64,000 bases of DNA, taken from contig JAFUNF010000021.1 in the NCBI GenBank assembly GCA_017473085.1, positions 62,001 to 126,000 on the forward strand, given 5' to 3'. The notes under the pieces were generated by a model. It was given only the letters and a program-made list of their open reading frames with translations, was not told the origin of the DNA and did not search any database. Of the stretch, positions 1 to 8,732 are shown one piece after another (the first letter of the stretch is position 1; each line of letters opens with the position of its first letter). Origin of the DNA: Clostridia bacterium (GTDB lineage: Bacteria > Bacillota > Clostridia > Oscillospirales > CAG-272). Made by a program: the position numbers and the translations under genes.

Positions 1-705
1 TTCCTGTACTGTAAAAATGGTAAATGTAAAAAGCAAAAGGGCGGAAACGAGAAAAAGGGAATGCCTTTGGAGGAAATCAGCGCTAAGGAATATAAGTGTA
101 ACACCTGCGGAGCAAAGCTTAGCAAGAGATTCAGCGAGGATGGTGGCTATTACTGTCTTTCCGAAAGCAATCACGCAAAGGGAAAGCTATATAGAATTAA
201 AGAGCCAGGAGCTAAGAATACCATAGTGCTTGGATGCTCTAAGCTATGTATAATCAAGCGATGCAAGAAAATTGCGGGCTTTGGAAAAAGCGGTAGCACA
301 GCCGAGCCATGCCTGATTATCAAAAACAAGATTGACGATATCAACGAGGCAAGAGCGATTTGCAAAAGGTGTCCTAACCTTGAAAACGGCGAGTGTAGTG
401 AGTATTGCTCTGCGCTTATGGAAAACAGCTTCGAAAAATGCGGAAGCTGTAATAATGCAGAATGTACACCAAAGCCACATAAGCTATACTTCAAAAACGA
501 CGTAGCACAATGTCCTGTTTGTCAAAGAGGCAAGCTTAAGGCGTCTGGCACAAAAACCTTTGCCTCCTATATGTTCCAATCCTTTGAATATGGTAAAAAG
601 GGCGGAATAAACGGTACCTTCTGTAACAAGCTCATACTTGATACAAGAAACGTTGAGGATATAAGAGAAATTTTAGACAGAAAAAATCAACAGGTTAAAG
701 ATTAA
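1..705 (+). CDS. Cys-rich zinc-ribbon protein, 5' end outside window
   Basis: The frame stays open from base 1 through the ATG at 61 to the stop at 705, and the stretch before that ATG already carries a YCKNGKC cysteine pair. I therefore read this as the 3' part of a longer gene rather than a gene starting at 61. The visible 234 residues contain many CxxC-type pairs: KCNTCG soon after the ATG, a Cys-dense centre (CKRCPN, CGSCNN) and a late CPVC pair followed by a second zinc-ribbon-like segment ending near FCNKLIL. The last ribbon resembles topoisomerase-I-type zinc ribbons in layout, which is only a visual comparison. No membrane segment or signal peptide is visible. The next gene starts 25 bases downstream, so it belongs to the operon running to 19201. 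Function is unknown; metal-stabilised nucleic-acid or protein binding is an inference. Confidence 0.7.
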   Translation, partial: FLYCKNGKCKKQKGGNEKKGMPLEEISAKEYKCNTCGAKLSKRFSEDGGYYCLSESNHAKGKLYRIKEPGAKNTIVLGCSKLCIIKRCKKIAGFGKSGSTAEPCLIIKNKIDDINEARAICKRCPNLENGECSEYCSALMENSFEKCGSCNNAECTPKPHKLYFKNDVAQCPVCQRGKLKASGTKTFASYMFQSFEYGKKGGINGTFCNKLILDTRNVEDIREILDRKNQQVKD

Positions 706-730
706 GCATAGGATTTGAAAGGATAAATAG

Positions 731-2476
731 ATGCATACAGTAAAGATTAAACACGGAGACGAGTGCTTTAAAAGCTTAATCAAGCTTTACGATAGTGGAA
801 CAGGCTTCGGAAAGGGCATATACACCGTTAAAAACAATACTATTGAGTTTAACGGATATACCTTCGTTATGCAGAGCGGGGATGATAACGACTCTAACGA
901 ATCCAATGGTGGTATTTATCCAATGGAGGCGGATGGTGCGCCTTGGTTTGCCAATTTCCGCAGAAGCGGAGAGGAAATAGAAACCAATATGGCAAAATGG
1001 AAGGAGCTGATTACTGAGGTAAGCAGAAGCTTCCATCAGACACATACATGGTTAAGATACGATACCTCAAGCACGGATGCAGACGAGGATACAATTAAAA
1101 GAGACAAGAATAAAATTCAGCATATAATTGATAAGCTTTGGTATGACCTCGGTGTCGGCTCCGTAGAAATCGAATACAAGCAAAAGCCTAATATCAAGGA
1201 CGAAATCACAACGATTTATGGTGCAAGCTTAAGGCTTGGTATATGCGTTGAGGAGCCTAAGGAGGAAATTCCCATCGTCGGTAGAATTTACTTCAAAAGA
1301 GGTCAGGATAACAGCCTGGAGCCACTGTCCTACAAGGTAGCAGAGAGGATTTCCCAAAAGCTCAAGGTAATTGACGGCTCAAGCAACGAGGGCTCAAGAG
1401 GCACTGACGAGGACAACTATTCCTTTAACGAGTTGGAAACTGCCCTTCGTGGAGGAATAAGAGCCTGCCTTGATTCCGATAACGGAAACGGACTATCGGA
1501 TTATTTGCTTATAAAGTCCGAAAAAGATGACGACGGCATAAGTATAGACGATAACAAGGTAATAGAGGAGCTTATAACAGAGGCGGACGATGACGTTAGT
1601 GAAATTGTTTGTAAAAATATGAAAATCCTCTACATATTCCAGGTCAGAACAAAGAACAGAGTTTACGAGATAAAATACAATAATCAGCCCGTTTTAAGCG
1701 TAACAATAGATATGAATGAGGAGCTTTCAATAAGATGCCTAACCTGTAATGAGCCAGAATTGTTAATTGAAAGAAACGCTGTTTCCTTCAGACAATTTGG
1801 TGAAAATGGTAAGGAGGAATCCGTTGAAAGATTAGTACTGGACTTTGATGAAGCAACAAGCTTTGGCTTATCACAAGATGCTGATAAAAATGATTTTAAA
1901 AGAGTTAAAAGTAAGCTAAGCGACCATGCTATGCTGATAGATTGCAGTGAGATTAACGGATGCACAAGGGTAAAGTGCAGGAGTAATGTTGTACCTGACA
2001 GCGAGATGGGTGGAAATCGTAATAGAAATTATTGTGACGACTGTTCAAGGTGCGAGGTTATTTATCGTATTAATGGAAAGCCATACTGTACTAAGGGGCT
2101 TGTATATGACTTTCAGCTGAAGGATCTTATTGTACCAAAGAAGGGTCAGGTATGTAAGGTTTGCGAAAGAAGGTATTTTAACTCAAGTCTTGTTGACGAT
2201 ATGTGCGACTTCTGTTATAGAAGAAACGAAACAGACGAAGAGAAGAGAAAATCAAAACAGCTATATTATACTTATTCCGATGCACTCGCTCCCTTTACAA
2301 GACTAAAGCATCTATTTTCAGATAAGAGCTGCTATGAGGATGAGGAGATAATTGTATTCAAGTTAGGAAATGAGTACTATACAATTGATAAGCTTCAAGC
2401 TATGGGAAATGATAAAAAATTCCTACCAACAGCTATCTTCAAGCATAGAATGGCAGTTAAAGCCAACAAAGAATAA
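731..2476 (+). CDS. Hypothetical protein with C-terminal cysteine clusters
   Basis: The 581-residue soluble protein belongs to no family I recognise. The N-terminal two thirds is acidic and mixed alpha/beta with no obvious catalytic motif. The final third carries a run of zinc-binding-type pairs (a CTRVKC pair, then CDDCSRC, CKVCERR and CDFCYRR), so it probably ends in two treble-clef or ribbon-type zinc modules. The start at 731 follows a GAAAGGAT purine stretch. It lies 25 bases after the preceding Cys-rich gene and 44 bases before the large membrane protein, so co-transcription is likely. The shared wealth of Cys pairs in this gene, the one before it and the one at 7429 suggests that several parts of the system bind zinc. 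No role is assigned. Confidence 0.75.
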   Translation: MHTVKIKHGDECFKSLIKLYDSGTGFGKGIYTVKNNTIEFNGYTFVMQSGDDNDSNESNGGIYPMEADGAPWFANFRRSGEEIETNMAKWKELITEVSRSFHQTHTWLRYDTSSTDADEDTIKRDKNKIQHIIDKLWYDLGVGSVEIEYKQKPNIKDEITTIYGASLRLGICVEEPKEEIPIVGRIYFKRGQDNSLEPLSYKVAERISQKLKVIDGSSNEGSRGTDEDNYSFNELETALRGGIRACLDSDNGNGLSDYLLIKSEKDDDGISIDDNKVIEELITEADDDVSEIVCKNMKILYIFQVRTKNRVYEIKYNNQPVLSVTIDMNEELSIRCLTCNEPELLIERNAVSFRQFGENGKEESVERLVLDFDEATSFGLSQDADKNDFKRVKSKLSDHAMLIDCSEINGCTRVKCRSNVVPDSEMGGNRNRNYCDDCSRCEVIYRINGKPYCTKGLVYDFQLKDLIVPKKGQVCKVCERRYFNSSLVDDMCDFCYRRNETDEEKRKSKQLYYTYSDALAPFTRLKHLFSDKSCYEDEEIIVFKLGNEYYTIDKLQAMGNDKKFLPTAIFKHRMAVKANKE

Positions 2477-2520
2477 ATCAGAATTAATCAAATAAGGACA
2501 AATTTAAAGGAAAAATCGAA

Positions 2521-5500
2521 ATGAACAACTATTCTAACATGAGCTTTGACCAGTCGACTAAGAAAAGCTTGTTTGGTTATAAGGCTTGGGCACGTATCGC
2601 AATAATAACCAGTATGATAGCTGATTTTGTTGCGTTTCTATATCTTATATTGCTAACGGGAAGCCTTGGCTATGCAATAATTCCCTTGCTTCTTTTGTTG
2701 GTTAGCGGTGTATTTGTTGCCCTCTCCTTTGTAATCGATTATCGCTATGCTTATTCAGTTTGGTTTACAGTGGGATATATACTTCTTCAAACGGTAGGAG
2801 TAATTAGCTTGCTATATTACACAGGTGTGAATGTGGATGTTACTATGAGCACGCCTGCATATATAGTACATATCATTACACATCTATTTGCTATTGCATG
2901 CTACGGCATAGTAGCATATGCCACAAACAAGATAGATAAAAGCAAAAAAAGGACAGGAGTCGCTTTTGTAATAATAGCAACGTTGGCTTCTGTTGCATCC
3001 ATCTTATATACCTGTATCTTTGGCTTTTTCGGACAAAACATAGGCTTGTTTGATAATGAAATGGTTCTTGTTTATGAGAAAAACGAGGACAATACATACG
3101 AGGTAAAGGACATTCTATACGGACGTGGAGATACAGTAGTAATTCCTGAAGCCTTTGATGGCAAGGATGTTACCAGCATTTGTGCAGAGGTATTTTCAAA
3201 GAGAGCAATAAAGAAGATTGTAGTAGAAAACAACAAGGAGCTCAAGGTAGAAAATATAGAGGCACTTTCCACAGAGCTTCAGAATGCTCCACAAATTCAA
3301 GTTCATCTTGAGCTAATGGATTATTACAGGGAGATTCTATTTAACGCTTCAATTGAGCTAAATTCAAAGTCAGCAATGGAGCTTTGTAATCAAGTTACCT
3401 ATATTTCTTGTCCAGAGGATAAGGCTGTTGTAAGCTTTAATTATAATTTTGATAATTTCCCTGAAATGGCAAGAAAAAAGCCTTTTCCAACGATAATACT
3501 TGATAAGGGAAGCATATTCAGCTTAGAAAATTATATTAGCGATGTTTCATATCTTTCCTTTGTTGATGCAGATACAGAGGAAGAAGTGTTAGCCTCATAT
3601 TATCAGGGCGTTGGCTACTACCTAAGCTCTCCAATGATAGATGATAATAAATATCTTGATGGTGTGACAGTAAATTCAAGCATTGATGTTTTACCACTTT
3701 CCTTTGGAAGAGTGTTCCTAATTGAGGTAACAAGTGGAAATGATGAGAAATACGAAGTACCACAGGAGCTAAGCACAATTGTAAAGGATACTGACAAGGG
3801 TAAGCTTGTAAAGGACAATCAGATTTCAACATATATTGCAAGCATTAACAATCTTGTTAAAAGAGAGGGCTTTGACGTTGAATATAAGGTAGATGGCAAC
3901 GCTCTATCTAATGAGACACTGCAAGAGTCCTTAACGAGTAAAAGCAATACAACAATAGTACCTAACTGGACTATTCACACACCTAAAATCACAGGCATAG
4001 ATGGAAGTAAAACATATACCTATGGAGATGAATTACTTTCATTGACAATTAATGCCGAATCTGTTCACAATTTAAAATATCAGCTTGTAGGAAGTGATGC
4101 CTTAATTGGTAATAATAACGTTTTTACAAAGGCTCGTCCCAATCCAGCTGATTCAGACACATACACCTTCAGAGTTTACATTGACGATGAAAAAACAGCG
4201 CTAACAGCTGAAGCAACACAAGAAATTTCAATATTGGTAAATAAGAAGAAGGTGGAGGCTAACTGGACAATACCAGAAAATGCAATCTATAATGAGAATG
4301 CACATTCCGTGAGCGCAATCGTTTCTGATAGCTCTATGGCATTTGAGGATTCCTCAATCGTTGTAACCGATATATTTGATGGCACTGGCGAGAAGGTGAT
4401 TACTCCTGTAAATGCAGGTATATACAGGATGCAGGTTTCCTTTGCCGATGAGGACTTGAAACAGCTTTATACCATAATCAATGCTACACAGGAATTGAAA
4501 ATTGCAAGGTGCAGGGTTGATGCAATATGGACTAACACAAGCCTTATTTACACAGGTAAGCAAAATGCACCAAGTGTGTTAGTTAATGGCGTTAGTCAAG
4601 CTCTTCCAACTAAAATTATTAGTGATAGCATAAACGTAGGCGACTACACTGCATACGTTGAGCTTGTAAACGATATTGACAAATTAAACTATTCAATTAA
4701 CAATATTTCACAGGATTATACAATTTCACCTAAGGTTATAAACGCATATTGGAGCAACTCAACTCTTCAATATAATGACACCGACCAAGCACCTGAAATT
4801 ACAGGCTTTGAGAGTAACTCACTTTGCGAGAATGATACCTTAGATTTAACGCAAATCGAATACAACGGCTTGGAAAGGAATGTAGGTGCAGGCTACACAG
4901 TAGTAGTAAGCGAAAACTTCCAAAACTATGATATTTCAAGCAGTACATCAAGCTGTGATTTCCAAATAACAAAGGCTCCACTTTTGGTAAATGTAGCAAG
5001 CAAGGAAGTAGTCTACGATGGCAAAATCTTTGACGATGTGCTTGATGTTAAATGCGATGGACTTTTAGGTAACGACACACTAACAAGTGTAATTGCACAG
5101 CTTTACTATGGCGACTCCGTTGCTAACGCACAAAACGTAGGCGATTACGTAATTGAGCTATCAGCAAAGAGTCAAGGCGCCGACTTTGGAAACTATGAAA
5201 TTACATATCAACAGGGTCAACGTGTAACAATTGCTCAAGCAAGAGCTAATGTTAAATGGGGAAGTGGCATGCTTACCTATACAAGCCAAGAGCAACACCC
5301 AAGCGTAAGCATAACAGGTGTTAGCCAAAATGCACTTGAGCTTGTGCTGACAGGTGCAATGACAAACGTAGGTCAGGACTACAAGGCAGAAATTGCACTT
5401 AAGAATACACTTGACATACAAAACTACTATATTGCACAAGAGGACTTGAGCCTTGACTACGTAATCAATCCAAGGACACTTACAATTACAGCAGAGGACA

Positions 5501-7413
5501 AGACAAAGACCTATGATAGTAAGGTATATACAGACTTTACCTATACATACCAAGGGTTAGGTACAAACGATACCTTTGAAGAGGTAATTAGCAAAATTGA
5601 ATTTGGCTCTGTTGCAAAGGATGCAATTGACGCAGGCGAATATCCAATTCAAATGACAGCGACCAGTGGAGAAAAGAGAGCCAACTATGATGTTGTGCTT
5701 ATAAATGGTAAGCTTGTAATTAGTAAGGCAACTGCAAGTGTTACTGCTACAAATAATAGCTTTGTATTTGATACAACCGAAAAGCTTCCTACAATCAAAA
5801 TTGATGGAGCTTTGCTTGAGAGTGGCGAGTATGAAAGCGTAAGCTTCAATGCCTATGCAATACAAAATAATCAAAGAGTAACCGCTATAAACGTTGGCAC
5901 ATACAGTGTAGAAATTGAGCTGACTAACGATAACTACAAGATAGGTAGCTACAATATTTCACTTGAAATTACACCAGCCACAGCAAGCGCAGAATGGGGC
6001 GAGACAACCCTTATCTACACAGGCGAAAAACAGCTTCCAACAGCTACTGTAAAGGGAGTTGGTGGCGTATTGGTTGACTTTACTCTTTCAACAGATGACG
6101 GACTTGATGCAATCAACGTAGGTGACTATGTGGCGAAAATCACACTAAACGATAGTAACTATGTGCTTGACAATTACATCAAGGACTTTACAATTACACA
6201 AAAATCCATCACTCCAGCCTTTAAAAATACAACACTTACATATAATGACAAGGCTCAGCTTCCTTCATTCGTATTTATGGGAGCTAAGGGCGAGACAGTT
6301 GAATACAGTGTTGCAACCAAGGACGGACTTGATGCAATCAACGTAGGGGATTATGTAGCAGTTGTTACTCTTAAAAATAACAACTATAAGCTTGATAACA
6401 ATGAAATAGATTTCAAGATTGAGCAAGCTGAGTTAAGTGTTGAATGGGGCAATACAACTCACACCTACAACAAGGAATCATTTGCACCATCAGTAACACT
6501 TAAGGGTGTAAATGATACAGTAGTTGAGTCCTTGGTATCAGGTGCTGAGGTAAATGTAGGAAATAACTACACAGCAACTGTATCAATTAAGAATGTAATC
6601 GACCAACAGAATTACTGCATCAAAGAGGACGACAAGAGTATAAGCTTTGAGATTACACCTGCCACAGCAAGTGTAGAATGGGGCGAGACAACCCTTACCT
6701 ACACAGGCGAAAAACAGTTTCCAACCGCAACTGTAAAGGGAGTTGGTGGCGTATCAGTTGACTTTACTGTTTCAACAGTTGATGGACTTGATGCAATCAA
6801 TGTAGGTGAATATGTAGCAAAAATCACACTAAACGATAGTAACTATGTGCTTGACAGCTACACTGAGGAATTTAAAATTACAGTAGCACAGGTAAGTGTA
6901 AGCTGGGATTACAGTGAGCCATATACCTACAATGGAGCATCTCAAAAGCCAAGCGTAACAGTTACAGGTATAAACAATAATAATGTTGATGTAACAGTTG
7001 AATATAAGGAGGCTGGCACGGAAGCCATAACAGATTCTGTAAATGCAGGCACCTATGTTGCAATAATTACATTAAACGATACAAATTATACAATCGACCA
7101 ATCCGACAAGGAATTAACCTATGTAATCAATAAAAAGGACCTGACAATAACAGCCAATAATCTAACCGTTGATTATACAGGAAATAGCTTTGACGAAAGG
7201 CTTACATACGACCATGAGGGCTTAGCTCAAGGCGAGGAGCTAAGTGATGTAGTAGAAATCAACTTAATAGGCGATGCAATCGGTGCTATCGAGGTAGGAA
7301 GCTACACAATCGAGCTCTCAAAGACAGTAATCAATGACCAAAACTATAATATCATTTTGGCAAACGGCACGCTTACTATCAATCAGGTAGTAAGCGCCCC
7401 TGACCAAGAGTAG
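2521..7413 (+). CDS. 5-TM membrane protein with giant MBG/YDG-repeat ectodomain
   Basis: The protein has 1630 residues. Five hydrophobic segments lie roughly at 24-46, 49-70, 78-98, 110-132 and 146-168. Lysine-rich stretches at the N-terminus and between TM4 and TM5 place those parts inside, which puts the C-terminal ~1450 residues outside the cell. Just after the membrane part is a short leucine-rich-like stretch (VVIPEAF...VFSKRAIKKIVVENN), as in BspA-type surface proteins. From about residue 490 to the end run a dozen or more ~75-residue beta modules of the MBG/YDG type, with recurring Y-tG/Yd-k, aINVGdYvA and NYxi motifs, which are common in bacterial adhesins. There is no LPXTG signal; anchoring is by the N-terminal bundle, which is unusual. 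It sits mid-operon among cytoplasmic-type genes and is probably the surface or sensor part of the system (inference). Confidence 0.85.
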   Translation: MNNYSNMSFDQSTKKSLFGYKAWARIAIITSMIADFVAFLYLILLTGSLGYAIIPLLLLLVSGVFVALSFVIDYRYAYSVWFTVGYILLQTVGVISLLYYTGVNVDVTMSTPAYIVHIITHLFAIACYGIVAYATNKIDKSKKRTGVAFVIIATLASVASILYTCIFGFFGQNIGLFDNEMVLVYEKNEDNTYEVKDILYGRGDTVVIPEAFDGKDVTSICAEVFSKRAIKKIVVENNKELKVENIEALSTELQNAPQIQVHLELMDYYREILFNASIELNSKSAMELCNQVTYISCPEDKAVVSFNYNFDNFPEMARKKPFPTIILDKGSIFSLENYISDVSYLSFVDADTEEEVLASYYQGVGYYLSSPMIDDNKYLDGVTVNSSIDVLPLSFGRVFLIEVTSGNDEKYEVPQELSTIVKDTDKGKLVKDNQISTYIASINNLVKREGFDVEYKVDGNALSNETLQESLTSKSNTTIVPNWTIHTPKITGIDGSKTYTYGDELLSLTINAESVHNLKYQLVGSDALIGNNNVFTKARPNPADSDTYTFRVYIDDEKTALTAEATQEISILVNKKKVEANWTIPENAIYNENAHSVSAIVSDSSMAFEDSSIVVTDIFDGTGEKVITPVNAGIYRMQVSFADEDLKQLYTIINATQELKIARCRVDAIWTNTSLIYTGKQNAPSVLVNGVSQALPTKIISDSINVGDYTAYVELVNDIDKLNYSINNISQDYTISPKVINAYWSNSTLQYNDTDQAPEITGFESNSLCENDTLDLTQIEYNGLERNVGAGYTVVVSENFQNYDISSSTSSCDFQITKAPLLVNVASKEVVYDGKIFDDVLDVKCDGLLGNDTLTSVIAQLYYGDSVANAQNVGDYVIELSAKSQGADFGNYEITYQQGQRVTIAQARANVKWGSGMLTYTSQEQHPSVSITGVSQNALELVLTGAMTNVGQDYKAEIALKNTLDIQNYYIAQEDLSLDYVINPRTLTITAEDKTKTYDSKVYTDFTYTYQGLGTNDTFEEVISKIEFGSVAKDAIDAGEYPIQMTATSGEKRANYDVVLINGKLVISKATASVTATNNSFVFDTTEKLPTIKIDGALLESGEYESVSFNAYAIQNNQRVTAINVGTYSVEIELTNDNYKIGSYNISLEITPATASAEWGETTLIYTGEKQLPTATVKGVGGVLVDFTLSTDDGLDAINVGDYVAKITLNDSNYVLDNYIKDFTITQKSITPAFKNTTLTYNDKAQLPSFVFMGAKGETVEYSVATKDGLDAINVGDYVAVVTLKNNNYKLDNNEIDFKIEQAELSVEWGNTTHTYNKESFAPSVTLKGVNDTVVESLVSGAEVNVGNNYTATVSIKNVIDQQNYCIKEDDKSISFEITPATASVEWGETTLTYTGEKQFPTATVKGVGGVSVDFTVSTVDGLDAINVGEYVAKITLNDSNYVLDSYTEEFKITVAQVSVSWDYSEPYTYNGASQKPSVTVTGINNNNVDVTVEYKEAGTEAITDSVNAGTYVAIITLNDTNYTIDQSDKELTYVINKKDLTITANNLTVDYTGNSFDERLTYDHEGLAQGEELSDVVEINLIGDAIGAIEVGSYTIELSKTVINDQNYNIILANGTLTINQVVSAPDQE
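5967..6865 (+). repeat. Recently duplicated ~205-bp module inside the MBG gene
   Basis: Segments at about 5967-6175 and 6657-6865 are nearly identical at the DNA level, including silent positions, and encode copies of the module that begins ITPATAS.EWGETTL and ends NDSNYVLD. The period is 690 bp (230 residues, three modules). The intervening module at about 6322-6380 shares part of the same sequence (DGLDAINVGDYVA). This points to a recent duplication or gene conversion within the repeat array. Confidence 0.8.
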
Positions 7414-7428
7414 GACAAGGAGGAACAG

Positions 7429-8703
7429 ATGAATAATTGCTCAAGCTGTGGGAAGCCATACTCACAAACACTAACAAGCTTTTTAGGTGTTGAGTGTTGT
7501 CCACATTGTCATAAGGGAACATTTCCCAGCAAAAATACAATTTTAAAAATTACTCCCGAGAGCAGATCCTTCTATGCCCAAGCTGAAAGACTTTTCAAGG
7601 AAGGGTATCTTTTAGAAGGGTTCGCCCGTTTTGGATTCAAGAAAAAAGAGGAAGCCCTTGAAAGAGCAGTGGAAAAGAATAAGCATGCTGGCTTAATTCT
7701 TCACGACCCATATGCACTTAACTTACATGCGTTGTTCTATGAAAATGGTTACGTAAAGGATACCAACGACAAAACGGTTTCATGGAAGAAAGCATTGACT
7801 CTTTATGAAACAGTTGGCTTGAATGAAGAAAAGGACAATTCGTTTAAGTGTTATAGCAGTGACAACGAAAGGCTATCTACTGTATCACAAATGGAAACAA
7901 GAGAGAAATATGAAATACAGCATAAGGCGTGTATTGGAATCTTAAGACTCTTAAAAAACACTCCACACCGATTCAAAAATGATGAAACCATCAGCATTGT
8001 AAAGGGCGCATTAAAGAAATTAGATGAAATATCCTCAAGCTACCCCAAGATGATAAGCAAGGTAGAAAAATCGTTAATTGAGTCCACGAAAGATACTTAC
8101 AATAATGATGCACCTAAAAAACCAAATATTATTGGCTTAGAGAAAATAACAGATTTGATTTTGGATATTGTAGCAGATAAAAGTAAGTTCTTTATGCTTG
8201 TGGCTAACGTGACAAAGGAAGCCTTTTGTGATCTTTGTGATTATAAGCGTAAGATTGTTAGAAAAGGAGAAGAGATTCACTTTGGAAATGCAATAAAAAA
8301 AGAGGGCTTGTTGATATATGCAGGTGCTATGGAGAAGGATGACATACATAAAAATCCAATTACCTTCTTAAATAACAAAAGAGGCTTTGTAGCCATGAGC
8401 GACTATAACAATGAACATGGTAAAGAGTTAACCGAAAGAACCGATATCGATATTTACTTTACTATTATAGCAATTGACATGGCAAAGATGCTGAAGGCAT
8501 GTGGTAAAAAGAGCATAAACAGAGAGTTAGACGATATTTTGAAACAAATTGAGAACAATAACTCGAAGATTCTTGATAGTCTCAGTAAGAGTAGTGCATA
8601 TAGCGAGTATAGCTTTACAACTGATGATTTAATTCTTGCAAAAGAGAAGGATCCAATTAAGGCAATAGAAAAAATAATAGAACGCATTTCAGAAATTCAT
8701 TGA
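7429..8703 (+). CDS. Zinc-ribbon protein with helical body
   Basis: This 424-residue protein opens with a clear zinc ribbon: CSSCG at residues 4-8 and CCPHCHKG about 16 residues later. The remainder looks helical. The segment around residues 50-130 (LFKEGYLLEGFARFGF, then DPYALNLHALFYENGY) has the spacing of SEL1/TPR-like helical hairpins. No catalytic motif or membrane segment is visible. It begins 15 bases after the MBG protein with an AAGGAGG site directly in front, and its stop overlaps the upstream region of the next gene. It is the third zinc-binding-type protein in the operon. A cytoplasmic adaptor or scaffold role is possible but unproven. Confidence 0.75.
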   Translation: MNNCSSCGKPYSQTLTSFLGVECCPHCHKGTFPSKNTILKITPESRSFYAQAERLFKEGYLLEGFARFGFKKKEEALERAVEKNKHAGLILHDPYALNLHALFYENGYVKDTNDKTVSWKKALTLYETVGLNEEKDNSFKCYSSDNERLSTVSQMETREKYEIQHKACIGILRLLKNTPHRFKNDETISIVKGALKKLDEISSSYPKMISKVEKSLIESTKDTYNNDAPKKPNIIGLEKITDLILDIVADKSKFFMLVANVTKEAFCDLCDYKRKIVRKGEEIHFGNAIKKEGLLIYAGAMEKDDIHKNPITFLNNKRGFVAMSDYNNEHGKELTERTDIDIYFTIIAIDMAKMLKACGKKSINRELDDILKQIENNNSKILDSLSKSSAYSEYSFTTDDLILAKEKDPIKAIEKIIERISEIH

Positions 8704-8732
8704 TAAAACTATTTATAAAAGGAGAAAAAATT

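Noticed and set aside
5000-7300. Direct repeats considered as a CRISPR array
   Set aside because: They are protein-coding MBG modules with long, in-frame periods.
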